This document shows, one piece after another, positions 1-11,479 of a stretch of 64,000 nucleotides of DNA; position 1 is the stretch's first letter; each line of letters opens with the position of its first letter. The notes beneath the pieces were generated by a model. That model was given only the letters and a program-made list of their open reading frames with translations, was not told where the DNA came from and did no database searches. The translations under genes were made by a program, and so were the position numbers. The DNA is from Tolypeutes matacus (lineage: Eukaryota; Chordata; Mammalia; Cingulata; Chlamyphoridae), in NCBI GenBank assembly GCA_026826555.1, contig JAKSZT010037198.1, positions 7,866,577 to 7,930,576 of the forward strand, given 5' to 3'.

Positions 1-1685
1 AAAACTGAAGGGAGAAATAGACATTTCTACAATAATTGTTGAATATTTCAACACCCCATTCAATCATTAGCTAGAACAACGAGACAGAAGATCAACAAGG
101 AAACAAAGAACTTAAACAATATGGTAAACAGGTTAGACCTACAGACATATACAGAATACTGCATCCTAATTCAGCAGGTTACACATTCTTCTCAAGTGTC
201 CATGGACTTTCTCCAGGATAGACCACATGTTACGTCATAATGCTGCTCTCAATGAATATACGAAGATTGAAATTATATAAAACACCTTCTCAGATCATAA
301 TGGAATGAAACTGGAAATCAATAATAGACAGGAAAGAGGTAAATTTTCAAATGTGTGGAGGTTGAACAATACATTCCTAAATAATCAGTGGGTCAGAGAA
401 GAAATTGTAAGTGAAATCTGTAAATACATTAAGACAAATAAAACAAGAACACAACTTATCAAAAGTTATGGGATACAGTGAAGGCAGTCTTGAGAAGGAA
501 ATTTATAGCCGTAAATACCTATATTAAAAAAGAAGAAAGAGCTAAGCTCACAGATTTAATGGAACAAGTAGAGAAACTAGAAAAAGAACAGCAAACCAAC
601 CCCAAAGCAAGCAGAAGGAAAGAAATAATAAAGATTAGAGTGGAAATAAATAAAATTGAGAACAAGAACAACAACAACAAAAAAAAAAATAGAGAAAAAT
701 TTGAAAAACCAAAAGCTGGTTCTTTGAGTAGATCAATAAAAAATTGACAAACCCTTATCCAGACTAACAAAGACAAAAAGAGAGAAGATGCAAATAAATA
801 CAATCAGAAATGAAAGGGAGGAAGTTACAACTGACCCCACAGAAAAAGAAATAATCATAAGAGGATATTATGAGAAACTGTATGCCAACAAACTAGTCAA
901 CCTAGACGAAATGGACAAATTCCTAGAACTGCACAAACAACCTACACTGATGCTACAAGAAAAACAAGAACTTAACAAATCAATCACATTTAAAGAGATG
1001 AATTCATCATCAAAAATCTCCCAACAAAGAAAAGTCCAGGACCAGATGGCTTCACAAGTGAATTCTACCAAGCATTTCAAAAAGAATTAACACCAATCCT
1101 GTTTAAGCTCTTCCAAATAATTGAAGAGGAGGCAAAATTACCCAACACATTTTATGAAGCCAACAGCACCCTAATACCAAAGCCAGATAAAGACACTACA
1201 ATAAAAGAAAACTACAGACCAATCTCTCTAATGAACATGGATGCAAAAGTTCTCAACAAAATACTTGCAAATAGAATCCAACAGCATATCTAAAGACTTA
1301 CGCATCATGACCAACTGGGATTTATTCCTGGTATGAAAGGATGATTCAACATAAGAAAATCAATCAATGTAATACATCACATTAACAAATTGAAGGAAAA
1401 AACCACATGATCATCTCAAGCAACACAGAAAAGGCATTGGACAAAATCCAGCATCCTTTCTTGATAAAAACACTTCAAAAGATAGGAATAGAAGGAAAAT
1501 TCCTCAATATGAAAAAAGGCATATATGAATAACCCATAGGCAACATTGTACTCAACGGGAAAGATTGAAAGTTTTCCCTCTAAGATCAGGAACAAGACAA
1601 GGATGCCCACTGTCACCAATGTTATTCAATATTGTACTAGTAGTTCTAGCTAGGGCAATTAGACAAGGAAAAAAAAAAATTAAAG

Positions 1686-1815
1686 GCATCCAAATAGGAA
1701 AGAAGGAAGTAAAACTCTCACTGGTTGCAGATGACATGATCCTGTATTCTTTTCCAAATAGGAAAAGAAGAAGTAAAACTCTCACTGTTTGCAGATTACA
1801 TGATCCTGTGCTTAG
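1686..1815 (+). repeat. Tandem duplication inside the L1 reverse-transcriptase region
   Basis: Two imperfect copies of a roughly 63-base unit lie head to tail, each beginning 'ccaaatagga' and carrying 'gtaaaactctcactg' and 'catgatcctgt'. They cover the catalytic-motif segment. The first copy reads LVADDMILY; the second reads LFADYMILC, so one aspartate is lost in the second. A further 33-base copy of the start of the unit occurs at 3745-3777 in the 3' UTR. Confidence 0.75.
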
Positions 1816-3102
1816 AAAATTCTGAAGTAACCATGATAAAGCTACCTGAGCTAATAAATTAGTTCAGCAAAATGGCAGGATACAAGATCAACACGCAAAA
1901 ACCAGTGATGTTTTTGTACACTGGTATTGAACAATCTGAGGAGGAAATCAGGAGAAAAAATTCCTTTTACTATAGCAACCAAAAGATCCAAATACCTAGG
2001 AACCAATTTAATGAAAGAAGGACAGGAACTATATGCAGAAAAGCACAAAACAATGCTAAAAGAAATCAAGCCTAAACAAATGAAAAGACATTACGTGTTC
2101 ATGAATTGGAAGACTAAATATCAAGACGATGTCTATCCTACCCAAACTGATTTATAGATTCAATGCAATACCAATCAAAATTCCAACAGCCTACTTTACA
2201 GAAATAGAGAAAGCAATTAGCAAATTCATTTGGAAAGGAAAGTGCACCCAAATAGCCAAAAGCATTCTAAAAAAGAAAAGTGACATGGGAGGAATTTCAC
2301 TGCCTGACCTTGAAACATTACAAAGATATAGTGTTCAAAACAGCATGGCACTGGCATAAAGATAGACACATCGATCAGGGGAATAGAATTGAGGTTCCAG
2401 AAATGGACCCTCATCTCTACGGTCAATTGGTTTTTGACAAACCTACCAAGTCCATGTTAACGGGACAAAACAGTCTCTTCAACAAATGGTGCTGGGAGAA
2501 CTGGATACCTATAACCAAAAGAATGAAAGAGAACCCCTATCTCACTCCCTATACAAGAATCAACTCAAAATGGATCAAAGACCTAAATATAAAAGCCAGG
2601 ACCATAAAACTACTAGAAGAAAGTGTAGGGAAACATCTTCAAGATCTTGTGGTAGGTGGTGGTTTCTTGGATCTTACACCCAAACACGTGCAGCAAAAGA
2701 AAAAATAGATAAATGGAACCTCCTCAAAATTAAACACTTTTGCACTTCACAGGACTTTGTCAAAAGGGTGAAAAGGCAGCTGACTCAATGGGAGAAAATA
2801 TTTGGAAATCACATGTCCAATAAGGGTTTAATATCCATAATATATAAAGAGATGTTACAACTCAACAATAAAAAGACAAATGACCTGATTTATAAATGGG
2901 CAAAAGATTTGAATAGACATTTGTCCAAAGAAGAAATACAACTGGCAGGAAAAAAAAAAAAAAAAACATGAAAAAGTGTTTAACATCACTAATGATTAGG
3001 GAAATGCAAATCAAAACTACAATGAGACATCATCTCACACCTATCAGAATGGCCACTATTAAAAAGACAGGACTGCAAGTGTTAGAGAGGATGTGGAGAG
3101 GT

Positions 3103-3112
3103 NNNNNNNNNN
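3103..3112. other. Assembly gap of 10 N
   Basis: Ten undetermined bases inside the L1 ORF2 C-terminal region. In the related minus-strand L1 copy near 24580, the equivalent stretch between 'ggatgtggagag' and 'ttcactgttgg' is about the same length. The gap is therefore probably about its true size and hides nothing large. Confidence 0.95.
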
Positions 3113-4104
3113 TTAATTCACTGTTGGTGGGAATGTAGAATGGTACAGCCACTGTGGAGGACTGTTTACTAAAGAAGTTGAATATAGATTTGCCACGTGA
3201 CCCTCCAATACCATTACTGGGTATATACCCAGAAGAACTGAAAGCACTGACATGAATAGACATCTGCACATCGATGTTCATAGCAGCATTATTCATGATT
3301 GTCAAAAGTTGGAAACAACCCAGGTGTCCATCAACTGATGAATGGATAAACAAACTGTGGCTTACTCACATGATGGAATATTATGCAGCTGCAAGAAGAA
3401 ATGAAGTCATAAAGCATATGACCACATGGATGAACCTGGAAGACATTATGTTGAGTGAGGCAAGCCAGACACAAAAGGACAAATACTATATGATTGTGCT
3501 ACTATGAACTAAATATATTGTGTAACATATTGTATGATTCCATTTATATAAAACATAAATATAAATCAATTTATAAAGATGAAATTTTATTAGTGGTTAT
3601 GTAGGTCTAGGGAAGGCATGCTAAGGGGTATGGAGTTTTTCCTTTTGGAGTAATGAAATAATTCTAAAAGTTTTTGTGATGATGAATGCACAACATTGTG
3701 ATTATACTAAAATCCATTGATTATACACTTTAGATAGATAATATGGCATCCAAATAGGAAAGAAGGAAGTAAAACTCCTGAATATATCTCAATAAAACTG
3801 CTAAATAAATAAATAAAATAATTGTGCAAGAATAGCCAGAAATAGCAGCTATGTACAGCAGGGGAAACAGAGGAAGATTGAGAGATAAAGAATTTTCTTG
3901 TTTGTCTGATTTTTGTTTATTATTATTATTATTGAAATAAGGAAAATGCTCTAATAATGATTGAAGTCATGAATGCACAACTCTGTGATTATACCAAATA
4001 CCATTGGTTGTACACTTTGGATGAATTGTATGCTTTATTAATATGTACCAATAAAACTGATTTGTTAAAAAAAATAAAAAGAATCTCTTAAAAAATGTTT
4101 AAAT

Positions 4105-4190
4105 GGGGATGCATGTGTTGCTCAGTGGTTGAGCACCTGCTTCATATACAGGGTCCTGGGTTCAATCCCTGGTACCTCCTTAAAAAAAAA
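4105..4190 (+). mobile_element. DAS-type tRNA-derived SINE, short form
   Basis: A tRNA-like monomer beginning 'ggggatgcatgtgttgctc', with an A-box-like stretch and the B-box-like 'ggttcaatccc', ending in a run of A. It sits immediately downstream of the L1 tail. Short flanking similarity ('tgtttaaatg' and 'agttcaaatgt') suggests a weak target duplication. Confidence 0.8.
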
Positions 4191-4309
4191 GTTCAAATGT
4201 AAAAATCTTAAACAAAGTAATATAAAATTAAATTCAATAATGTATAAGAACTAAAAAAAAAAAAAAAATTCAAATGGCTCCTCACCTAATTCAGAGTAAA
4301 ATGTTTATA

Positions 4310-5795
4310 ATTCTTTTTCTTTCTGCTCCTTAGCCTGACTCATTTCAGTTGTCTTGTCTTTGAATTCACTGATTCTTTTTCCTGTCAGCTTCAATCTGCT
4401 GTTGAAACCCTCCTGAGAATTTTTATTTTAGTTACTGTGGTCTTCAACTCCAAGAGTTTTGTTTGGTTCCTTTTTAAAAAAAATTTATCTCTTTACTGAG
4501 AGTCTCATCTTATTCATTTGTTGTTTTCCTGATATCCTTTAGCTCTCTTTCTATATTTTCCTTCATCTCTTTGAGCATACTGAAGATTGCTTTTTTAAAA
4601 AGTCTTTTCCTGTTATGTCCATGGGTTGATCTCCTTCATTGATGTTTTCTGGATTTTTATCCCCTTCCTTTGGATGGGTCGTCATTTCCTGTTTGTTTGT
4701 CTTTTAATCTTTTGTTGCATACAGTGCATTTTATTGTTTTAAAATGTTAACTCTGGGATTTATTCCCTGAGATGTCTGTTTCTTGTGTCTGAACCAGCTG
4801 GTGATATGACAGATCTTTCTTGAGTGGCAGGAGTTAACAAAACCAAGCCAAGCTAAGAAAAAATTCTTTCCCCATCTTGGCAATTGGCTTTGCATTGTCG
4901 GGTGCTCTTCATCAGAGCCTTCCTATCAGGAAAGTCAGCCCAAGGGGAATGCCAAGTGCAGGGTCCTCCGGGTCTTTTCTGGGCCTGTCTTGCCCTGGGC
5001 TTGTGCTAGTTAGTGGCCTTAGAAGTTCCTCTGTTTACAGGAGTTTGGATGCCACCTTTACTTCCCTGGAGACTGACCTTCCTCTCCTGGGTAAGCCTTT
5101 GCCCCAGGCTACTGCCTCAATTTTTTCTCACATGCTGTCTCACACTGCTTTTGCCTGGAGGGCAAATTCTGGGGAGGGTGGGGGCACACTTGGGAGGTGT
5201 TTCCCCAAGTCAGTCTGTCCCAGTTGGAACAAGGCCGGGGACCCACAAAGGGAGCAGCTGTGGCTCCAGACTGCCCTGGGAAGGGGATAAGGGAGAGGCC
5301 AGAAAGGGCTCCAGGAGCTTCTTCCAGGGCTCCCCAAGGCTGTGCTTTTTTGACTTGGCCCCTGCACAGCAAAGGCAGCCCTTCAACTGTCCTCCAGTTA
5401 AAGGCTGTCTTTCAGTCTCCTCTGCTGCCTTTGCCCATGATGGGTTGGAACAAAGGCTGCCCTCAGAGCCAGGGCCCCAGCTCTCTGAAGTCACTAATCA
5501 AAAGCAGTGGTCAACCCACATCTCGGGGAAGTGGATTTTTACATCTCTCTCCGACACCTGCAAAATACACCAGGGACTGGAGCCCGCTACTCCCTGCCGT
5601 GAGAGTAGGAAATGAGTGTCAGTAACAGAGGGGAGAGTGAAATTTACTGTTATTTACTTCCTCCTGCTCTCTACTGGACTCTCGGGTTTCAAAATAGTTG
5701 ATTTGGACAGTTCCTGCCTGTTTAATAGTTGTTTTGGTGGAGCGAATTATTTTGTGGAGCTTCCTGCTCTGCTATCTTGTAATATTCCCTCTCTA
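4310..5795 (-). mobile_element. Old L1 fragment, 5' region in antisense
   Basis: Pyrimidine-rich text such as 'ctttctatattttccttcatctctttgagcata' in shorter pieces resembles the antisense of L1 5' UTR/ORF1 sequence. The end 'ctgctctgctatcttgt' resembles an L1 5' terminus read backwards. The long plus-strand frame at 5013-5615 falls inside and shows no protein family I recognise. The family assignment rests on memory of L1 consensus text. Confidence 0.45.
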
Positions 5796-6345
5796 TATCT
5801 TTTGATATGACTAAATATTTCATAATAAATTTCATGATATGTAAATAACAGAAAATAAATTCTAGAAATATACATACCAAAGTATTCATTACATTTATCT
5901 CTGTGCATAGCAAGGAATTTGACCTTCAAAACCAGGTCTGGCCTTGGTCTCCATTCCTTGAGAAGTAACAGCTCCATCACTGGAATTTCCTGTGGTGGGA
6001 GTGTCTTCTGTTGTTCTTGGTGGGCCCAGGACCACACCTGATAGTTGGTTTGCTAATGGTCAGGGTGGGGCCAGCCTCATCTGTAGTTTTTTGAGGGGTT
6101 GGGGAGCTGGCCAAACCAGAAAGACTGACCATGTGCTTATCAGACTTGGGCTTTGAGCCAGGTCACAGCAACCGTAACTTCCCAACCTCTGAGGGGAGAG
6201 GGGGCTAGAGACTGACTTTAGCCATGTGGGCATTGATTCCGCCAAGACTGTCTACATAGTGAAGCCCCTTATAAACTCGGGACACGAAGCTCGGGTGAGC
6301 GTCCATGATTGAGGAGATAACATTGCTGTGCTGGTAGGGTGGTGT
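5796..6345. other. Unassigned intergenic sequence
   Basis: No coding region, RNA gene or repeat family could be recognised here. Short frames on both strands carry no recognisable domain. Confidence 0.5.
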
Positions 6346-6834
6346 GTTCTGACTCCAAGTGGAAAGTGATGCAGGTTAGCATAAGGAAAAGAGGAAAAGA
6401 CGAGTCACAGCTGGGACTCGGCAGAGACCATGGCCATGAGACCCCGTCCAGAAACCCCCTGAGGGAAGACTGCTACTAAGAACAAAGCTGCAAAGACCCC
6501 GCCGAGACCTGGCCACGCAGTCACATTTGGAACTCCCCCTGGGTCAAGGGGAAGCCCCGGATAACTCCAAACACAAGGCCTCTTCATTGATCCCCTGAGA
6601 GCTAACAGGTGGGGCAACCAATCAGAACAGAAAACAGCTGGGGCTCATCCCCAACATTAGGAAAGCAGAGGAGTGAAGAATGGCCTTAATAAAGGCAGGC
6701 CCCCAACCCCAGGTGCTCCTCTTTGCCTGGGGGAGCCGCATCCACATCTGGGTGTGTACTTTTTTCTCATTTTTCAATAAACTCTTTTTACTGGCCTAAC
6801 TAAAGTGGCATGTTCTTAAATTCTTTTATGCAAC
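6346..6834 (+). mobile_element. Probable solo LTR of an endogenous retrovirus
   Basis: The stretch begins TG and ends CA. It holds a 'ccaatcag' CCAAT box, then GC-rich text with 'caataaa' followed by T-rich sequence ending 'aattcttttatgcaaca', the usual order of U3, R with polyadenylation signal, and U5. No clear target duplication was seen, so both boundaries are approximate. Confidence 0.4.
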
Positions 6835-7565
6835 ATAGCCAAGACTAGAGGAATCCAGTGTCTCCCGACTTCAAAAGGCCAGGAAGCTTGCATTTGAGAC
6901 CCTCCAGACCTTGCTCTAGGCACCTTTCTTTTGGCTTTTTCTTGCTTGTATCCTTTTCACTATTAAAAAACTGTAATCATGAGATAAGTGCATTCAGTGA
7001 GTTGTGAGTCATCCCAGAAAATTATTGAACCCAAAGGGTGGGGGTGGGAACCCCTGATTTGTAGCCAGTTGGTCAGAAGTGTGGGTGGCCCAGGCCCTGG
7101 GACTCGTGGCTGTTGTCTGGAGGACAATCTTGTAGAGGATTGTCCTTAACCTGTGGAGTCCAGCCCGGTTCTGGATAGAGTCAGAATTGAATTGCTTTTG
7201 GAAGTCCTGAACCAATGTACCCTGGAAAGTAAATATAAAGTGGTTTTTACTTTCTTTGTTTTGTATGCATATATTTTCTAATTTATGTTACTTTTATTTT
7301 AAAGACATTGTAAAACATAGAAGAATGCTATGAAGACAGAATTTCAGTAAGTTCTTTTCATATCTTATCTTTGGTAGCCTATAGCACACCCTAAACTGAC
7401 ATGCTCACAGCCAGTTAATATTTTACCCCTTCTCTCTTATGCTGCCAATTTGGTCTAAACAGAACGCTGTTTCAGCTGGTACCTAGCCAGTGTCTGGCAT
7501 GAAATACCCACTCGATGATTGCATCTTAAATATCGAGTGAATGGGTTGTGGTAAGTCTGCAGGTT
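6835..7565. other. Unassigned intergenic sequence
   Basis: AT-rich non-coding DNA with no recognised gene or repeat. Confidence 0.5.
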
Positions 7566-7685
7566 ACTAAGCGTGGACTCAGCTAATGTCCAAAGTCTTT
7601 GACGTGTTGTATGAGACCTTCCTGCTATGTAAAAGCCGCCTTAACGTCCTTGCTCATTTTAAGTCCCTTCTCACATTTTCACTTT

Positions 7686-7699
7686 AAAAAGACACTACT
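7686..7699 (+). repeat. Target-site duplication, left copy (28S retrocopy)
   Basis: The 14 bases 'aaaaagacactact' recur exactly at 7898-7911 after the poly(A) run, bracketing the rRNA-derived insert. Confidence 0.9.
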
Positions 7700-7882
7700 C
7701 CCGCTGCGCCGGGGAGGTGGAGCACGAGCGCACGTGTTAGGACCCGAGAGATGGTGACTATGCCTGGGCAGGGCGAAGCCAGAGGAAACTCTGGTGAAGG
7801 TCCGTAGCGGTCCTGACGTGCAAATCGGTCGTCCGACCTGGGTATAGGGGCGAAAGACTAATCGAACCATCTAGTAGCTGGT
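7700..7882 (+). pseudogene. 28S rRNA fragment retrocopy
   Basis: About 180 bases match a conserved interior stretch of large-subunit (28S) rRNA. Recognisable runs include 'ggtccgtagcggtcctgacg', 'caaatcggtcgtccgacc' and 'ggggcgaaagactaatcgaa'. The match stops inside the rRNA at 'agtagctggtt' and is followed directly by about 18 A, then by the second copy of a 14-base target duplication. This shows L1-type reverse transcription of an internally primed or truncated rRNA, not a working rDNA unit. A few substitutions from the usual mammalian sequence are visible ('gagagatgg', 'ggtgactatg', 'ctggtgaagg'). Confidence 0.93.
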
Positions 7883-7897
7883 TAAAAAAAAAAAAAA

Positions 7898-7911
7898 AAA
7901 AAGACACTACT
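7898..7911 (+). repeat. Target-site duplication, right copy (28S retrocopy)
   Basis: Exact repeat of 7686-7699, directly after the poly(A) tract. Its first A bases merge with the tail. Confidence 0.9.
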
Positions 7912-8102
7912 GCCTGCTCTTCCAAACAAAACAGTGCTCACCCCCTGGCCTTTGTGCGCTTCCCTATGCCTGGAAGGCACTTCTGTTTGTCTATCTGGAA
8001 AACATCCATTTATTGTCACGACACAGCTGAAGCATATTTTCCTCCAGGAAGAATCCCTGGCCTCCTCCCCTCACTCACTAATTCATTCAATAATTACTCA
8101 CT

Positions 8103-8576
8103 GTGGTAGGCTGAACAATGGACCCTTCCCCAAATCTCCACGCTTTACTCCCCAGAACCTGTGAATCCGGCACCCTATGTGGCAAAAGAGATTTTGCAGA
8201 TGTGATTAAAGCAATAGTCTTAAATAAGGGAGGTTATCATGGATTATCTAGGTGGATTAGATGTAATCACAAGGGTCCTTATAAGCGAGAAGGAAATGTG
8301 AAGACAGAAGCAGAGAGAGAGATTTGGAACTGGAGGAAGGAGCCCAGGACTGCAAACAAGGTATACAGCACTAGAAGCTGGAAAAGGCAAGGAAACGGAT
8401 TCTTCCCTGAAGTCTCCAGAAAGAATTAGTCCCGCTGACACATTGAGTTGAGCCCCAAAAGACTGATTTTGGACTTCTGACCTCCAGAACTGGAAGAGAA
8501 TAGAATAAATTTGTTTTGTTTTAAGCCACTAAATTTGTCATAATCTGTTCCAGCAGCAATAGGAAACCAATATGCT
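8103..8576 (+). mobile_element. MaLR/MLT1-like solo LTR
   Basis: Shows the typical sequence order of this LTR group: 'tgtggtaggctgaacaatgg' near the start, 'gggtccttataag' mid-element, 'ggacttctgacctccagaac' and 'agccactaaatttg' towards the end, and 'aggaaaccaata' at the terminus. It is old and diverged. The family name is by memory of consensus text. Confidence 0.65.
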
Positions 8577-8749
8577 CACGTAACCACGATTTATCAGACA
8601 CAAAGCTAGCCAAGAGAGGCACAGACAAACAAGACAGACATGACCTCTACCTTAAAGAAGTTTATACTCTGGTGAGGATTGAGGATATTAAGTGACTAGA
8701 CCAAAAAAAATTAATAAATAATTGTATATAATTACAAATCATGATGATA

Positions 8750-9330
8750 ATTTACTTAGACTGATGGGAATTATTTTAGATTGGTGGGGACATGGAAAGT
8801 CTGCTTGAGGAAATGACATTTTAGATGAGAGCTGAAGGGTGAATACGGCTTAGTGATGTGAAGAATGGGGGAGGAGATGTTCTAATGAGCATGTGCCAAG
8901 ACCCGGAGGCAGGACATCGCCTGAGATGGGTTGGTGTGAACAGAGGCTGGAGAGATGGTCAGGTCATGCCAGGCCTTGTCATCCATGGTAGAGGGTATGG
9001 ATTTTTATCCTAGTGCAATGGGACGATATTGAAGGGTTTAAAACAGGCAAGTGATAAACTGTAGTAATGTTTTAAAAGATGACTCTGACTTCTCTGCAGG
9101 AATTAGATGGGAAGTGGGTGACTTGGAAAAGGGAAGACCAATAGAAGGCTATGCAAGAAAAGATGTGGCTTGGAGAGGGAGAGAATTTGGATGAATTCAC
9201 CTTTAACTTGGAAACAGTGTCCACAGGATTGGTAAAATGAATATGGGGGTAGGGTGTTAAGGATATTTACCAGTTTCTAATATGAGAAGATGGGCAGAAA
9301 TTGTTTGGGATGTTATGTGGAAGTTCTTCA
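8750..9330 (-). mobile_element. Ancient LINE-2-related sequence, antisense
   Basis: Runs such as 'gccaggccttgtcatccatgg' in parts and 'ggatttttatcctagtgcaatggg' resemble a widespread ancient repeat, best read as antisense L2. Related text occurs at 53940-54740 and 56140-57090 in the same orientation. Confidence 0.45.
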
Positions 9331-9339
9331 GGTGAAGAG

Positions 9340-10330
9340 ACACAAGCACAGATAGCGAGCCAGCTGAGAATGCATGAAATGACAGCTTTGTTAGATCAAA
9401 GAACATGGAGCGGGAGAGGGGAGAATGATGGCAGTGGAGGGGCTGGGGCTTACCTAACCTAGGCCCCAGCGAGGGTCAGCAGAGCAACCAAGGAGTGGGG
9501 GGCGGGAGGGGGGGAACACCTGCAGGTCCCGGGCTCTTATATTTTTGTGACCCAGAGGGGAGGAGTGGGGCTTTCCCGTGGATGCTAGGGATTAACAGTT
9601 TTAAACTATATGGCATGAAAAGCAAATGCAAATAGGGCCATTTGAAGAAGCCGGAGGCAGCTCTTATCATTCAAACCATACGGAAGTGCATATGCCTTAC
9701 TAGTTGCAGGTATACCTAAGGCAGAGCTAACTGGGGTAATCAATCAAAAGGGAACTTATGAGTAGGCCAGGCAAGCCCAATTGAGGAATGAAAATGTTAT
9801 GGGAATGTGAAATGGTATGAAGGTAACTTTTCATGAGAAGTTTGGAATAAAGGAGGACTGAGAGTCAAGTGGCAGCAGATAAGGAATATACAATCAAAGG
9901 AAAATTCTTTTTAACAGGTGACCAGATTGCAGGTTTAAGCACAGAGGAGAGAGGGAGAAGGTGACATTCCAGGAGAGAAGGGGGATGCCTGTGGAATGAG
10001 GGTCCTGGGAGGGCTGAAAGGGATGGACTCTTCCCCCTCAGATGAGATGACTCTTTTCCAGGAAGAGAACACTTCCTTCAGGAGGAAAAGGGCACAGATG
10101 CTCGTGGGTTTGTACTCCGGGAGGCAGAGCAATGAAGATTCCTTCTGATGACTCCTATTTCTATTAGGAAGGTCTTCTACTGAACATGAGGTGGAACTGA
10201 AGGACGATCTTAGAGGAGAGTAGAGAAAGCACTGGCTGGTCATAGCTGAGAAGAAAGAGTGAGCAAAGCAGGCTACTTTCTCTGTGGTGCCACCACTTGA
10301 CCTTAAACAGATACCCACTACAGTGCTTTA
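9340..10330. other. Unassigned intergenic sequence
   Basis: No gene or repeat family recognised. It holds a small inverted repeat at about 9440-9470 (gctggggc / gccccagc) and a purine-rich stretch to about 10100. Confidence 0.45.
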
Positions 10331-10334
10331 ATAC

Positions 10335-10505
10335 CCTGTAGAGCAATTATTTGTATAAACCTTTCTCCTTTACTAGACTATGAGCACCTTGAAGGCAGAG
10401 AATCTGTCTTAATCTTTTCAACTCAATATCTGGCATAGTTATTGGTGTGTAGGAGAAATGCAATAAATGGTTAAATGTAGGATGAATGAATGGGTGATTG
10501 AATGA
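10335..10505 (+). mobile_element. LINE-2 3' end
   Basis: 'ctagactatgagcaccttga', 'ggcagagaatctgtctta' and the terminal repeats 'gaatgaatgggtgattgaatgaa' (in part) match the 3' end of L2 in sense orientation. Confidence 0.7.
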
Positions 10506-10519
10506 AGAACTGTTATAAA

Positions 10520-11180
10520 ACATACCTGATATGAAAATGTCTGTTTGATCATATCTCACCTATTTCTATATTGCCTACATTCTGGAAAATAACAAAAGCC
10601 ATGGAGGACTTGTAAACAATGGGCGCTGATCGTCCCAGGGACAGGTGGACTACAAAGTCAAGAACAATATAAATCCAGTGAAGCCAGTTGCACCTGGGTC
10701 AGTAAAGTAATTATAGTTAAAGGCTTCTTTCCTCTGACAAATATAACCTTAAAACTTCAGAGAAGACAGAACATTTAAAAATATTTCTTATCATTTTCAT
10801 CCCCAGCAGCCAGAGCCTTGTCCTAAGCATGGAAGAAACTTTCCCTTCCCATTCCCTGATTGACGGGGTTCCAGGACATGGACAGGGCCACATTTACCAA
10901 TGGGAGGAGTCACTGTGTATTAAAAGGTTGCACACTTCTCTCTTCCATTTCCATCTGCCTGGGCTAGGAATCCATTTGGCTTTCCCTTCTTTCTGAGTTG
11001 AGGTGTTCTTATCTCTTTTAGCTCAGGAGGAAAAAGTCACTTCCTCATGCATGTTTGGAAGCCATGCACTCCAACCCAATCTTCTTTGTACTGTGCAATC
11101 TCACCTGAGTGTATATTTCCCTCAGGAACATCAGAGGTAGGGAACAGAAGTAGACCAGGGCAGAATTTAGTATTCTTAAT
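10520..11180. other. Unassigned intergenic sequence
   Basis: No gene or repeat could be supported in this stretch. Confidence 0.45.
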
Positions 11181-11181
11181 T

Positions 11182-11315
11182 CAGTGTTTCTCAAACTTTA
11201 GCATACATAAAAATTACCTGGGAAGCTTCTAGTTTAGTAGGCTTGGGATGGAACCCAAGAATTTGCCTCTCTAACAAGTTCCAGGGTGGTGCTGATGATG
11301 CTGATCCATAAATAC
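11182..11315 (+). mobile_element. MER5A-like hAT DNA transposon remnant
   Basis: Begins 'cagtgtttctcaaacttt' and continues 'aaaattacctgggaagctt', as in the non-autonomous hAT/Charlie element MER5A. The 3' terminal inverted repeat is degraded. Confidence 0.7.
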
Positions 11316-11429
11316 TCTCTAATAGCACCCAAAATAAGCATTAACCACTAACGCTGCAGGAAAAGGTTTCATAAAATCTTTTACCCCACTGACTTTGACT
11401 TGTCCTTACTTCTCAACCAACCTACTATT

Positions 11430-11462
11430 TCTCTCTCTCTCCCTCCCTCCCTCTCTGTCTTT
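11430..11462. repeat. CT-rich simple repeat
   Basis: Low-complexity run of tctc, ccct and tctg units. Confidence 0.85.
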
Positions 11463-11479
11463 TGGTTAGATAGGATACA

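Larger units (their letters stand above)
1..4075 (+). mobile_element. Decayed L1 retrotransposon, ORF2 and 3' UTR
   Basis: Plus-strand LINE-1 running in from the window edge. The first 480 bases resemble the ORF2 stretch between endonuclease and reverse transcriptase. Around 1565-1740 a reverse-transcriptase block is readable ([16 protein letters not shown], then a VADD form of the catalytic FADD). The ORF2 C-terminal region follows at about 2280-3450 (for example HLYGQLVFDK and LFNKWCWENW). Stops and frameshifts split the frame into many pieces, so the element is dead. The AT-rich 3' UTR ends in an A-rich tail near 4075. A 10-N gap interrupts the C-terminal region. Confidence 0.9.
7570..8095 (+). 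mobile_element. LINE-2 fragment split by a 28S rRNA retrocopy
   Basis: Text such as 'ctggcctttgtgcgcttccctatgcctggaa' in short pieces and 'ctcactcactaattcattcaa' resembles the 3' part of ancient L2 in sense orientation. The rRNA-derived insertion at 7700-7897 interrupts it, and its duplicated target belongs to the L2. Confidence 0.55.

Noticed and set aside
5013..5615. 200-codon plus-strand open frame
   Set aside because: It lies in probable antisense L1 sequence, overlaps other long frames on both strands, and has no recognisable domain or sensible splice structure.
9440..9470. Short inverted repeat gctggggc / gccccagc
   Set aside because: Eight-base arms in G+C-rich sequence are expected by chance and nothing else supports an RNA gene there.
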